A DNA stretch of 64,000 bases, from the NCBI RefSeq assembly GCF_036231355.1, contig NZ_CP109496.1:1240001-1304000 (forward strand). The letters are read 5' to 3'. A program made the translations under genes and the position numbers. Each line of letters begins with the position of its first letter. Position 1 is the first letter of the stretch. The notes under the pieces are model-generated. The model was not told where the DNA came from, did no database searches, and saw only the letters and a list, made by a program, of their open reading frames with translations. The DNA comes from Streptomyces sp. NBC_01431. Lineage in GTDB: Bacteria; Actinomycetota; Actinomycetes; Streptomycetales; Streptomycetaceae. Positions 10,519 through 18,067 of the stretch are shown one piece after another.

Positions 10519-10719
10519 GGACGGACGGTACTCCGGTCAACTCCCGTACAAAAGAGGGCAGTCGAGGAATCAAAGCGGCCGAAGACGCACAAGTCAACAT
10601 GTCGGCCGAATGGCGATCGTGTGACATGAGGGGCCATGGACATGACCGGAGCGGCCGGGGCTGAATAGGGTCCGAAGAGATCGTTCACCCCACGACGACC
10701 CCTACTTCCTGGAGCTCTC

Positions 10720-12252
10720 GTGTACCGCAGAATCATCGCCCCGAGCGTCCTCGCCGCCTCCCTGCTGCTGGTGATCCCGGCGTCGGCCGCGGACTTCACT
10801 CCGGGCGCCCCGGGCATCGGCGACCCCTACTACCCGGCCAGCGGCAACGGCGGATACGACGTCTCGCACTACGACCTGAAGCTCAGGTACCAGCCCGCTA
10901 CGGACCTGTTGGAGGGCACGGCCACGCTGCTGGCCACCACCCAGCAGGACCTTTCCCGCTTCAACCTGGACTTCGGTCTCGCGGTGAGCGAGGTGCGGGT
11001 GAACGGCGCCAAGGCGGCCTTCGCCAAGTCAGGCAGCCACGAGTTGGAGATCACGCCCGCCTCCCCGCTGCCGAAGGGCCGCTCCATCACCGTGGTGGTG
11101 AAGTACGCGGGCAAGCCCTCCGAGTTGAAGGTCGACGGCTGGACCGCGTGGCAGCGCACCCCGGACGGCGGGGTGGCGGCCCAGGAGCCGGATTCCGCGG
11201 TGTGGTGGTTCCCGTCCAACGACCACCCGCTGGACAAGGCCACCTATGACGTGTCGGTCAAGGTGCCGGACGGCACCCAGGCCATCAGCAACGGCGTTCT
11301 GCAGAGCCAGAGTTCGAAGCTGGGCTGGACAACGTACAACTGGCGCTCCAACAAGCCGCAGGCGTCCTACCTGACCACGCTCGCCGTCGGCAAGTTCGAC
11401 ATCACGACCGACAAGACCGCGAGCGGGCTCCCGGTCCTCAACGCCTACAGCAAGGACCTCGGCGACAACGAGGGTGCCGTGCGCGCCAGCGTCGAGCGCA
11501 CCAAGGACGTCGCCGAGTGGCTGGAGAGCATCTTCGGCAAGTATCCCTTCAACGCGCTCGGCGGATACGTCCCGAACGTGCCGAGCCACTTCGCGCTGGA
11601 GACGCAGACGCGCCCGTTCTACAGCCCCGCGCAGTTCGCGAACGGCGCCAACGTGTCGGTGGTCGTGCACGAGCTGGCGCACCAGTGGTACGGCGACAGC
11701 GTCTCGGTCAAGGGATGGAAGGACATCTGGGACAACGAGGGCTTCGCATCGTATGCCCAGTGGCTCTGGTCGGAGAAGGAGGGTGACGGCACCGCGCAGC
11801 AGCTGGCGGACTGGGTGTACGCGCAGCACCCCGCCGACGACCCGTTCTGGAAGGTGAAGCCGGGCGACCCGGGCCCGGACAACCAGTTCGACGCGGCCGT
11901 CTACGACCGGGGCGCGGTGGCCATCCAGGCACTGCGCAACACGGTCGGCGACGCGTCCTTCTTCAAGATCCTCAAGGGCTGGCCGGCGGAGCACGCCTAC
12001 GGCAACGCGGCGGTGGGCGACTTCGTTTCGTACGCGGAGAAGATCTCGGGCAAGCCGCTCGCCGCGCTCTTCGACACCTGGCTCTTCCAGCCGGCCAAGC
12101 CGTCCCCCTCGGCGGCGGCGAAGGCCAAATTCACGGTCCGGTCCGCGAGCAGCGGGGCCGCGTCCGGCCCGTCGGCCGGGGCGTCCAAGGCCGTCGAGCC
12201 GAAGTCGTGGAAGAAGATCTCCGAGTCGCATTCGGCACACGGCGGACGCTGA
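10720..12252 (+). CDS. Secreted M1 family metallopeptidase
   Basis: A 510-residue gluzincin starting at GTG 10720 after a GGAG ribosome site. A Sec signal peptide spans about 1-23 (cleavage near ASA). The M1 zinc site is complete: HELAH at 317-321 with Glu340 in DNEGF. The N-terminal beta-domain (about 45-230) is typical, but the long C-terminal HEAT-like domain of aminopeptidase N is missing, as in short bacterial M1 enzymes. The last 60 residues are a Ser/Ala/Lys-rich tail. It is divergent from the CocE/M14 pair across 201 bp. A paralogue lies at 59050 beside the poly-amino-acid synthetase. Confidence 0.9.
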   Translation: MYRRIIAPSVLAASLLLVIPASAADFTPGAPGIGDPYYPASGNGGYDVSHYDLKLRYQPATDLLEGTATLLATTQQDLSRFNLDFGLAVSEVRVNGAKAAFAKSGSHELEITPASPLPKGRSITVVVKYAGKPSELKVDGWTAWQRTPDGGVAAQEPDSAVWWFPSNDHPLDKATYDVSVKVPDGTQAISNGVLQSQSSKLGWTTYNWRSNKPQASYLTTLAVGKFDITTDKTASGLPVLNAYSKDLGDNEGAVRASVERTKDVAEWLESIFGKYPFNALGGYVPNVPSHFALETQTRPFYSPAQFANGANVSVVVHELAHQWYGDSVSVKGWKDIWDNEGFASYAQWLWSEKEGDGTAQQLADWVYAQHPADDPFWKVKPGDPGPDNQFDAAVYDRGAVAIQALRNTVGDASFFKILKGWPAEHAYGNAAVGDFVSYAEKISGKPLAALFDTWLFQPAKPSPSAAAKAKFTVRSASSGAASGPSAGASKAVEPKSWKKISESHSAHGGR

Positions 12253-12261
12253 CGCGAGCGC

Positions 12262-12310
12262 GGCCGGGGGCGGGCGGAGAGCGACCGGACTCTTCCGCCC
12301 GCCCCCGGCC
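12262..12310 (+). terminator. Terminator after M1 peptidase
   Basis: A 17-bp perfect stem: GGCCGGGGGCGGGCGGA at 12262-12278 pairs with its complement at 12294-12310 across a 15-nt loop. It lies 10 bp after the peptidase stop. Confidence 0.8.
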
Positions 12311-12496
12311 GGTCGCGGCCGAGCCATGCGCCGCCCGACGCGGCACGGACCGAACCATGCAGCCACCCCCGCACGATGCGGACGTGGGGCGGGTGCCCGT
12401 CCCGCCTGGGCGTGGAAAGGGGAGTCCGTCCGCCTCCTTTGCCCCACGGGTACCCGATACGCTGGCTCGGATCCGCTCTCATGAGGAGAACTCGCC

Positions 12497-13522
12497 TTGG
12501 CCGAGCAGCACTTCGGGACGCGTCCCACGCTCGAAGCCGTCGCGGCGCGCGCCGGGGTGTCCCGGGCGACCGCGTCCCGGGTCGTCAACGGTGGCACGGG
12601 CGTACGCGCGCCCCTCGTCGCCAAGGTGCGCCAGGCGGTCGAGGAGCTGGGTTACGTTCCCAACCCGGCGGCGCGGTCACTCGTCACCCGCCGCACCGGC
12701 GCGGTCGCCGTGATCGTCGCCGAGCCGGAGACCCGGTTCTTCTCCGACCCCTTCTTCTCCCAGCAGATCCGCGGCATCAGCCAGGAACTCACCGCGCATG
12801 ACACCCAGTTGGTGCTCCTGCTCGTCGAAGGTGCCGCGGACTACGGGCGGGTGGCCCGCTACCTGACCGGCGGCCATGTCGACGGAGCGCTCGCCTTCTC
12901 GCTGCACGACGAGGATCCGCTGCCCGCCATCGCCCGCGGCTCCGGAATGCTGACGGTCTACGGCGGCCGGCCCGGCTGGCCCACGGCCGTGCCCTACGTC
13001 GACGCCGACAACCGGGGCGGAGCACGTGAGGCCGTCCGCCATCTGCTCTCGATCGGCCGCAGGCGCATCGCGCACATCGCGGGCCCGCTCGACCAGACGG
13101 CATCGATGGACCGCCTCGACGGGTACCGCGACATGCTGCCCGAAGCGGATCCGGCGCTGATGGCCGAGGGGGCGTTCACGCCCGGGAGCGGGGCCCGCGC
13201 GATGGCCGAACTGCTCGCGCGCAGACCGGACTTGGACGCCGTGTTCGCCGCCAACGACCTCATGGCCTCGGGTGCGTTGCGGATGCTGAGGGAGCGCGGT
13301 CGGCGGGTGCCGGAGGATGTCGCGCTGGTGGGTTTCGACGACATGGCGTCGGTGGCGGAGGCGACCGATCCGCCGCTGACGACCGTACGTCAGGAGATAG
13401 TGGAGATGGGTCGCCTGATGGCACGGCTGCTGCTGCGCGGACTCGACCAGCGCGACACCGAGGCGGCTCCACCGGCTTCGGTGATCACCCCGACCACCTT
13501 GATCCGACGCGCTTCGGCCTGA
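12497..13522 (+). CDS. LacI family transcriptional regulator
   Basis: A 341-residue LacI-type repressor starting at TTG 12497, with a GAGGAG ribosome site 10 bp upstream. The N-terminal helix-turn-helix and hinge (about 10-60) read TLEAVAARAGVSRATASRVV and GYVPNPAARSL. The rest is a periplasmic-binding-protein-like sensor domain (about 65-335; HVDGALAFS, GRRRIAHIAGP, DAVFAANDLMASGAL, VALVGFDDM). A sugar or nucleoside-type effector is likely from the family. No sugar transporter adjoins it, so its target is probably elsewhere. Confidence 0.92.
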   Translation: MAEQHFGTRPTLEAVAARAGVSRATASRVVNGGTGVRAPLVAKVRQAVEELGYVPNPAARSLVTRRTGAVAVIVAEPETRFFSDPFFSQQIRGISQELTAHDTQLVLLLVEGAADYGRVARYLTGGHVDGALAFSLHDEDPLPAIARGSGMLTVYGGRPGWPTAVPYVDADNRGGAREAVRHLLSIGRRRIAHIAGPLDQTASMDRLDGYRDMLPEADPALMAEGAFTPGSGARAMAELLARRPDLDAVFAANDLMASGALRMLRERGRRVPEDVALVGFDDMASVAEATDPPLTTVRQEIVEMGRLMARLLLRGLDQRDTEAAPPASVITPTTLIRRASA

Positions 13523-13540
13523 GCAGGAGCCCTCAGCCGC

Positions 13541-13608
13541 CAGCCCTCAGCCCTCAGCCCTCAGCCCTCAGCCCTCAGCCCTCAGCCCTCAGCCCTCAGC
13601 CCTCAGCC
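13541..13608. repeat. Heptamer tandem repeat, about 9.7 copies
   Basis: CAGCCCT is repeated perfectly nine times from 13541 to 13603, followed by a partial copy to 13608; a degenerate copy precedes it. It fills the gap between two convergent genes, ending 4 bp from the stop of the DUF2236 gene. Copy number probably varies by slippage. Confidence 0.95.
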
Positions 13609-13611
13609 GGA

Positions 13612-14481
13612 TCATGCGCGGCGGTGCACGGAATGCCGGAACTCCGCCCTGGCCCGGCGGGCGAGCGGCAGGTAGCGCAGCCGCTCCGGCAGTACGGGGA
13701 CGACGGCCCGCACCACCCGGCCGAAGCGGCGCAGTTTCCGCTCCTGCTCGTCCGTCCAGTCGAGCCCGATCGCCTGGCGTGCGTCCGGCGGCATGAACCC
13801 GATGGTGACGAACCGCCTGAAGCGTGCGAGCGGTGGCAGCAGCACCGGCCAGAGCACTCTCAGGGCCAGCCGCAGCGCGAGCGGACCGCGATCGGGGGGC
13901 GGGACCGGCCGGTCGGTGGCGACCAGTTCCTCGACCACCACATTGTCGGCGATCTCGTCGGCGAGGACCTTGCGGTAGTAGGGCCAGAACTCCTCGATGG
14001 TCTGGGGCATGTCCCGGTCGTGGATGCCCAGGATCCGGCCGACCTGGAGCCACTCCGCGTACAGCTCGCGGTGCTGTGCGTCGGTGAAGGGACGGCCGAT
14101 GTACTGCTGGGCGTGCGCGAACACGGGGTATCCGGTGGCGTGCACCCACGCGTAGTAGGCGGGCGTGAGCGCGTGGTAGCGGCGGCCTGTGGCGTCCGTG
14201 CCCTGGATGACCTTGTGCAGCCGACGCAGCCGGCGCCCCTCCTCGGCGGCCCGCTCGCCCCCGTACACCCAGAGCTGCAAGGAGCGCAGGGAGCGCTCTC
14301 CGCGCCCCCACGGGTCGGCGCGGAACACCGAGTGCTGGTCGACGCCCGCGCCCACCGCGGGGTGCGCGACCTGCATCGTGAGTGCGGCGGGCAGGGTGAG
14401 CAGCATCCTGACGTCCCCGGCCAGGCTCCACAGCACGCCGCCGGGCGGGGGCGGCACGGGTGCTGCGTCGCGGTGGGTCAT
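13612..14481 (-). CDS. DUF2236 / MpaB-type oxygenase-like protein
   Basis: 289 residues from ATG 14481, chosen because the frame upstream lacks conserved features. The family (oxygenase MpaB / rubber oxygenase catalytic domain) is a haem-binding helical fold. Characteristic segments are present: MQVAHPAVGAGVDQHS (about 36-51), a likely haem-ligand region, ALTPAYYAWVHAT, and FWPYYRKVLADEI. The precise substrate is unknown; related proteins cleave polyisoprene or oxidise fungal intermediates, but most actinobacterial members are uncharacterised. There is no signal peptide. The gene ends beside a heptamer repeat. Confidence 0.8.
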   Translation of the reverse strand: MTHRDAAPVPPPPGGVLWSLAGDVRMLLTLPAALTMQVAHPAVGAGVDQHSVFRADPWGRGERSLRSLQLWVYGGERAAEEGRRLRRLHKVIQGTDATGRRYHALTPAYYAWVHATGYPVFAHAQQYIGRPFTDAQHRELYAEWLQVGRILGIHDRDMPQTIEEFWPYYRKVLADEIADNVVVEELVATDRPVPPPDRGPLALRLALRVLWPVLLPPLARFRRFVTIGFMPPDARQAIGLDWTDEQERKLRRFGRVVRAVVPVLPERLRYLPLARRARAEFRHSVHRRA

Positions 14482-14675
14482 GGCCGGGCTCTCTGGGACT
14501 GACGGGGCTGTGGTGCATTGCCGGGGCTCTTGGGGATTCCAGTATGCGATCACCCGGACGGCGAAGGCACAGGAGGGCCCGGATCACCGTCCACCCACGA
14601 TGAGCGGCGATCCCACTCCACACGAAGCCCGCCCCGGCGACGCAGGGGAGCACGCCCTTGGCGATAAAGGGGAGT

Positions 14676-14708
14676 ACGCCCCCGGCGAGGTCAGCCCGCC
14701 GGGGGCGT
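14676..14708 (-). terminator. Terminator after orphan AtpF-like gene
   Basis: A 12-bp perfect stem, ACGCCCCCGGCG (14676-14687) with its complement at 14697-14708, and a 9-nt loop. It lies 15 bp beyond the stop of the b-subunit-like gene. Just beside it, a 20-bp unit (GGGGAG.ACGCCC..GGCGA) occurs twice, at about 14645 and 14669. Confidence 0.75.
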
Positions 14709-14722
14709 GGTCACGAGTCCGC

Positions 14723-15205
14723 TCAGCGCCCGGCCGGGGCCGGCAGCGCCTCGCCGAGGATCCGGCCGGCCAGCTCGGTGGCCAGGACGTGGACGTAAGG
14801 GCGCAGCTCGGCATCGGCCGCCGCGCGCGCCGCGGCGATGTCCGCGGTACCGGCGGCGAGGATCTCGTCCCGCTCGCGGATGCCCTCGGCGCGGGCCGCT
14901 GCTATCGCGGCGGTGCCGTCCTCCTTGGCCTGCTGCCTGATGCGGGCCGCCTCGTGGCGCGCCCCGGCGAGCTCGGCCTCGTACCGCGCGCGCACCTCCG
15001 CCGCCTCCGCGAGCACGGCTTCGGCCTCGTGCGTGCGGCCCGTGGTGAGCGCCTCGCGCTCCTCCAGGGTGCGCTTGAGGCGGGGCAGCAGAACGCCCGC
15101 GAGCATCCAGAAGCAGAGCGCGAACACCACCAGGCCGAGCAGGAGATCCGGTACCTCGGGATTGAGCGGTCCCACATTGATGGGGAGGAGATTCACGCCT
15201 GGCAC
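14723..15205 (-). CDS. Orphan F0F1 ATP synthase b-subunit-like protein
   Basis: A 160-residue protein from GTG 15205 (GAGAAG just upstream). One N-terminal membrane helix (about 20-41, LLLGLVVFALCFWMLAGVLL) is followed by a long charged Ala/Glu/Arg helix (about 42-135) that should form a coiled coil. KRTLEEREALTTGRTHEAEA and ARHEAARIRQQAKEDG closely follow the actinobacterial AtpF pattern, and the tail LATELAGRILGEAL matches the AtpF C-terminus. In ATP synthase, b is the peripheral stalk. No other atp gene is near, so this is a second, isolated copy. It may replace b in some enzyme complexes or be a membrane scaffold. Confidence 0.85.
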   Translation of the reverse strand: MPGVNLLPINVGPLNPEVPDLLLGLVVFALCFWMLAGVLLPRLKRTLEEREALTTGRTHEAEAVLAEAAEVRARYEAELAGARHEAARIRQQAKEDGTAAIAAARAEGIRERDEILAAGTADIAAARAAADAELRPYVHVLATELAGRILGEALPAPAGR

Positions 15206-15437
15206 CTTCTCTCACTCACGCGCCCCGGGCTCCACGGCCCGCGCTGTCGCACTCCTGATCTTATGACAGGGGTACGACAGCGGGACGACTGGGCGACGAG
15301 AGCACGAATATGACGATCCATCAGGTATCGCGACGGCCCGTCAGGTGTCGTGCCGCAACGCGACAGAACGGGCGGCACGGGCGGGCCCCGAGGCGGGGTC
15401 GCGGGGCGGACGGACCACGCCATCCATTGGCCGGATT

Positions 15438-15478
15438 AGAACCTTCTTATAGAAACGCGTTCTAGAAATGGCTATGGT
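15438..15478 (+). promoter_or_regulatory. AT-rich promoter/operator region of esterase gene
   Basis: In the 354-bp gap between the AtpF-like gene and the leader ORF, one AT-rich stretch stands out. It has five alternating AGAA/TTCT tetramers (15438, 15444, 15451, 15460, 15464), including the dyad TAGAA-N5-TTCTA (15450-15464). TATGGT at 15473 could be a -10 box. The rest of the gap shows nothing else I can support. Confidence 0.4.
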
Positions 15479-15559
15479 GCGCGACAGGTCACGCTGCGTC
15501 CGATTGCGGGCGTGGCCGATCGCGGTCCAGTAGCCGGTTCTGCAGGGGGAGGTTTTTTC

Positions 15560-15613
15560 ATGAAGCTCCGTACCAGCGAGATACGGGTCGACAGTGCCGG
15601 GGGTGCGCCGTGA
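15560..15613 (+). CDS. 17-codon leader ORF coupled to esterase gene
   Basis: ATG 15560 follows the strongest ribosome site in the area (AGGGGGAGG, 7-bp spacer). It encodes MKLRTSEIRVDSAGGAP. Its TGA (15611-15613) overlaps the GTG start of the esterase in the sequence GTGA. The esterase start has no separate good ribosome site, so its translation probably depends on reading this leader. The peptide resembles nothing I recognise. Confidence 0.55.
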   Translation: MKLRTSEIRVDSAGGAP

Positions 15614-16707
15614 AGGCCGGGCGGGGCGGAGGCAGAGGCCTCCCCGCGCTGCTGCGCCTGAAGGCGACGGTCGCCGCGATGGGAACCGCGCTCCTCCTGC
15701 TCGCCGCGCCGTCCGCGCACGCCGATGCCCCGGGTCCACCACCGCTCGCCGACGGGTTCGGCCTGACCCAGGTGGGCGCGGCCACCGGCACCGCCACCAA
15801 CTTCGTGATCACCGTCAAGACGGACCAGGTCGCCGGGGAGCACCACATCCGGATCCTGCTGCCGACCGGCTACGCGGCGAACCCCGCCCAGCGCTACCCG
15901 GTCTTCTACTTCCTGCACGGCGCCTCCGACGATCCGGCCAACCCGAACCTGGCCTATCCCGCTCTCACCGCGGCCACCTCGGTGATCACGGTCATCCCGG
16001 ACGGCGGACTGCGGGGCTGGTACACCGACTGGCTCGACCAGAGCACCGCCGCGGGCGCACAGAACTGGGAGACCTTCCACGTCAAGCAGGTGATCCCCTT
16101 CATCGACGCGAACCTGCGCACCCTCGCCACCAAACAGCAGCGGGCCATCGGCGGACTCTCCATGGGCGGCTTCGGCGCCTTGCACTACGCCCAGCGCCAT
16201 CCTGAGCTGTTCGGCCAGGTCGCCACGTTGTCGGGCGCCGACGACCTCTCGGTGGACCACCTGGTCATGCGCGCCGCCGTCGTCGCCACGCTGACCAACG
16301 CCGGTGCGCCGCTGTGCGGTTCCAGCTCCCCCACCTGCTCGCTCAACTTCGGCCCCACGGTGTCCAGCGACGCGATCTTCGGCACGCCGTACCCGGTGTT
16401 CAACGGCGACTGGCGCTGGAACGAGGCCGACCCCAGCGCCCACATGAGCCCGCTGGCCGGCATGGGCATCGCGATCTACACCGGTAACGGCAACGGCGAT
16501 CCCGCGAACATGGAGTTCTGGGCCCAGTCAGCGGCACAGCACGCCAAGGAGCACCTGGACGCCCTCGGATACCCGTACCACTACGTGGACTACGCGAACG
16601 GTTCCACCTGGGGAACGCACTGCAACGGCGGCCACGAGTACGGCTGTTGGGCCCAGGACCTCGTGGACTACGTACCGCGCCTGGAAGCCGCGTTCGCCTC
16701 CGCCTGA
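15610..16707 (+). CDS. Secreted esterase, antigen-85/EstD-like fold
   Basis: A 365-residue alpha/beta hydrolase from GTG 15610. A Sec signal spans about 15-39 (cleaved near AHA). Catalytic Ser184 sits in GGLSMGGFGA. The strand-turn FYFLHGAS (about 99-106) gives the oxyanion region, and the C-terminal WGTHCNGGHEYGCW carries the likely catalytic His. The layout matches the putative-esterase/mycolyltransferase-like family; the trehalose-binding features of true antigen 85 are not evident. It should hydrolyse an extracellular ester. It is coupled to a leader ORF upstream and lies 33 bp before the lectin gene, probably as one operon. Confidence 0.82.
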   Translation: MKAGRGGGRGLPALLRLKATVAAMGTALLLLAAPSAHADAPGPPPLADGFGLTQVGAATGTATNFVITVKTDQVAGEHHIRILLPTGYAANPAQRYPVFYFLHGASDDPANPNLAYPALTAATSVITVIPDGGLRGWYTDWLDQSTAAGAQNWETFHVKQVIPFIDANLRTLATKQQRAIGGLSMGGFGALHYAQRHPELFGQVATLSGADDLSVDHLVMRAAVVATLTNAGAPLCGSSSPTCSLNFGPTVSSDAIFGTPYPVFNGDWRWNEADPSAHMSPLAGMGIAIYTGNGNGDPANMEFWAQSAAQHAKEHLDALGYPYHYVDYANGSTWGTHCNGGHEYGCWAQDLVDYVPRLEAAFASA

Positions 16708-16740
16708 CCTCACCATCACCCAACAGACAAGGACCGACCC

Positions 16741-17826
16741 ATGTCATTAGCCACGAACCATCCCCCCAGACACCGCGCCACCGCCCACCTGCGGATGCTG
16801 GCCGCCCTCCTGGCGACCTGCTGTGTCGCCCTGGGGATCGCGCTGTCGCCGTCGATGACGGGCACCGCTCACGCCGACGGGACCTGCACCACCCCGGTCC
16901 AGTGCGCGAGCTTCACTTCCCTGAGCAACAACCGGGCGCTCGACGTACAGAACGGTTCGACGGGCGACGGTGCCTTCATCGTCACCAACTCGGCGCCCGG
17001 CTACCACCAGTCCTGGCGCCTGAGCGTCAATCCGAAGGACTCCTCCTTCACCATCGTGAACAACGCGACGGGCAAGTGCATCGACACCGGCTGGCCGGCC
17101 CTGCGCCAGCAGACCTGCCAGGGCCAGTCCAGCCAGCGCTGGTATCTGGAGCCGGTCGCCGGGGCCGCCAACTCGTACCTGATCCGGCACGAGGACGACG
17201 ACCAGTGTCTCGACCTCACCGCCAGCGCCCAGTACGACGACGCGTGGACCGGTCTGTCCGTCTGCCACGGCGGGCAGAACCAGCAGTGGACCGCACCCAC
17301 CGGGGCCCGGAACCTGGCCGTCGACCACGCCGCCACCCGCTGCCAGAAGGACACCTCGTCCTGCACCTGGTCGGTGAAGAACGAGGCGCCCGCCGCTCCC
17401 CTGCCGACCGTCTGCGCGTCCTCGGTCTGGTTCAACAACACCAGCGGAACCATCTCGCAGGCCTTCTCGGTGACCAACGAAACCGGCTGGTCCAACACGA
17501 TCGGCGACACGATGTCGGCGAGCTTCGGCACCGGCAACCTGCCCGGAGTGTCGGCGAACGTGACCTCGCAGCTCTCCTTCCAGAGCACCTGGAGCGGATC
17601 GACCAGCGTCAACAACAGTGTCACGGTGCCCGTGCCGGCCAAGAACTACGGCTGGGTGACCCTGTCGGTCCTGGCGCGCAAGGTCACCGGCACCTGGACC
17701 TTCGACGCGCACGGCTTCCCCTGGACCGCCGACGACACGGTCACCGTCCCGCTGAAGGACGACCCGAGCGGCGGCGCGACGATGTACATCGCGAACACCA
17801 GCACCAGCTTCTCGTCCTGCGTCTGA
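16741..17826 (+). CDS. Secreted ricin-B lectin with aerolysin-like C-terminus
   Basis: 361 residues with a Sec signal (about 17-45, cleavage near AHA). Residues about 47-170 form a ricin-type beta-trefoil: three QxW motifs (QSW, QRW, QQW) with paired cysteines, so it should bind a glycan. The second half (about 205-361) has alternating Ser/Thr/Asn strands, a GWS turn, then NLPGVSANVTSQLSF, VTVPVPAK and a long VTLSVLARKVTGTWTF strand. This order recalls aerolysin/ETX-MTX2 pore-forming proteins, where the Ser/Thr-flanked segment before VPVP inserts into membranes. The lectin assignment is firm; the pore-forming reading is inference. An AAGGAC ribosome site precedes ATG 16741. Confidence 0.75.
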   Translation: MSLATNHPPRHRATAHLRMLAALLATCCVALGIALSPSMTGTAHADGTCTTPVQCASFTSLSNNRALDVQNGSTGDGAFIVTNSAPGYHQSWRLSVNPKDSSFTIVNNATGKCIDTGWPALRQQTCQGQSSQRWYLEPVAGAANSYLIRHEDDDQCLDLTASAQYDDAWTGLSVCHGGQNQQWTAPTGARNLAVDHAATRCQKDTSSCTWSVKNEAPAAPLPTVCASSVWFNNTSGTISQAFSVTNETGWSNTIGDTMSASFGTGNLPGVSANVTSQLSFQSTWSGSTSVNNSVTVPVPAKNYGWVTLSVLARKVTGTWTFDAHGFPWTADDTVTVPLKDDPSGGATMYIANTSTSFSSCV

Positions 17827-17868
17827 GCCCAGCCCGCGGATGAACCCATCCGGCGCCTGAGCCAACTC

Positions 17869-17905
17869 GGCCCGGCCCGGCGGCAGTTGCCGCGCGGGTC
17901 GGGCC
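17869..17905 (+). terminator. Terminator after lectin gene
   Basis: A long G/C hairpin: GGCCCGGCCCGGCGGCA (17869-17885) pairs with 17888-17905 with one G-T pair and one bulge. It closes the esterase-lectin unit. Confidence 0.7.
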
Positions 17906-17999
17906 TCCTGGCAGCCCGCCGCGATGGCCCGCCGGTACCCGGCGCACCGCCCGTTCCCGGCCGCCCTCCCCAGGCACTTTCACAACTATGGTGCGACAG

Positions 18000-18024
18000 C
18001 AATACTGTTGCACCGGATCGGCCG
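18000..18024. promoter_or_regulatory. 25-bp dyad upstream of MerR gene
   Basis: GGTGCGACAG (18000-18009) faces ACTGTTGCACC (18014-18024): the arms match except at one inner position and the very centre is CAAT. It lies 44 bp before the MerR start. Long dyads of this kind are the usual MerR-family operator, so autoregulation is likely. Confidence 0.55.
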
Positions 18025-18067
18025 CGCCCAGCGGCGGCCGGGAACACCGGGGAAGCGAGGCACGGCC

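Noticed and set aside
10598..10628. CATGTC...GACATG inverted repeat between the CocE and M1 genes
   Set aside because: The arms are only 6 bp and the spacer 19 bp; too weak to list as an operator.
13541..13608. CRISPR-like array
   Set aside because: The unit is 7 bp with no spacers and no cas gene; it is a simple tandem repeat.
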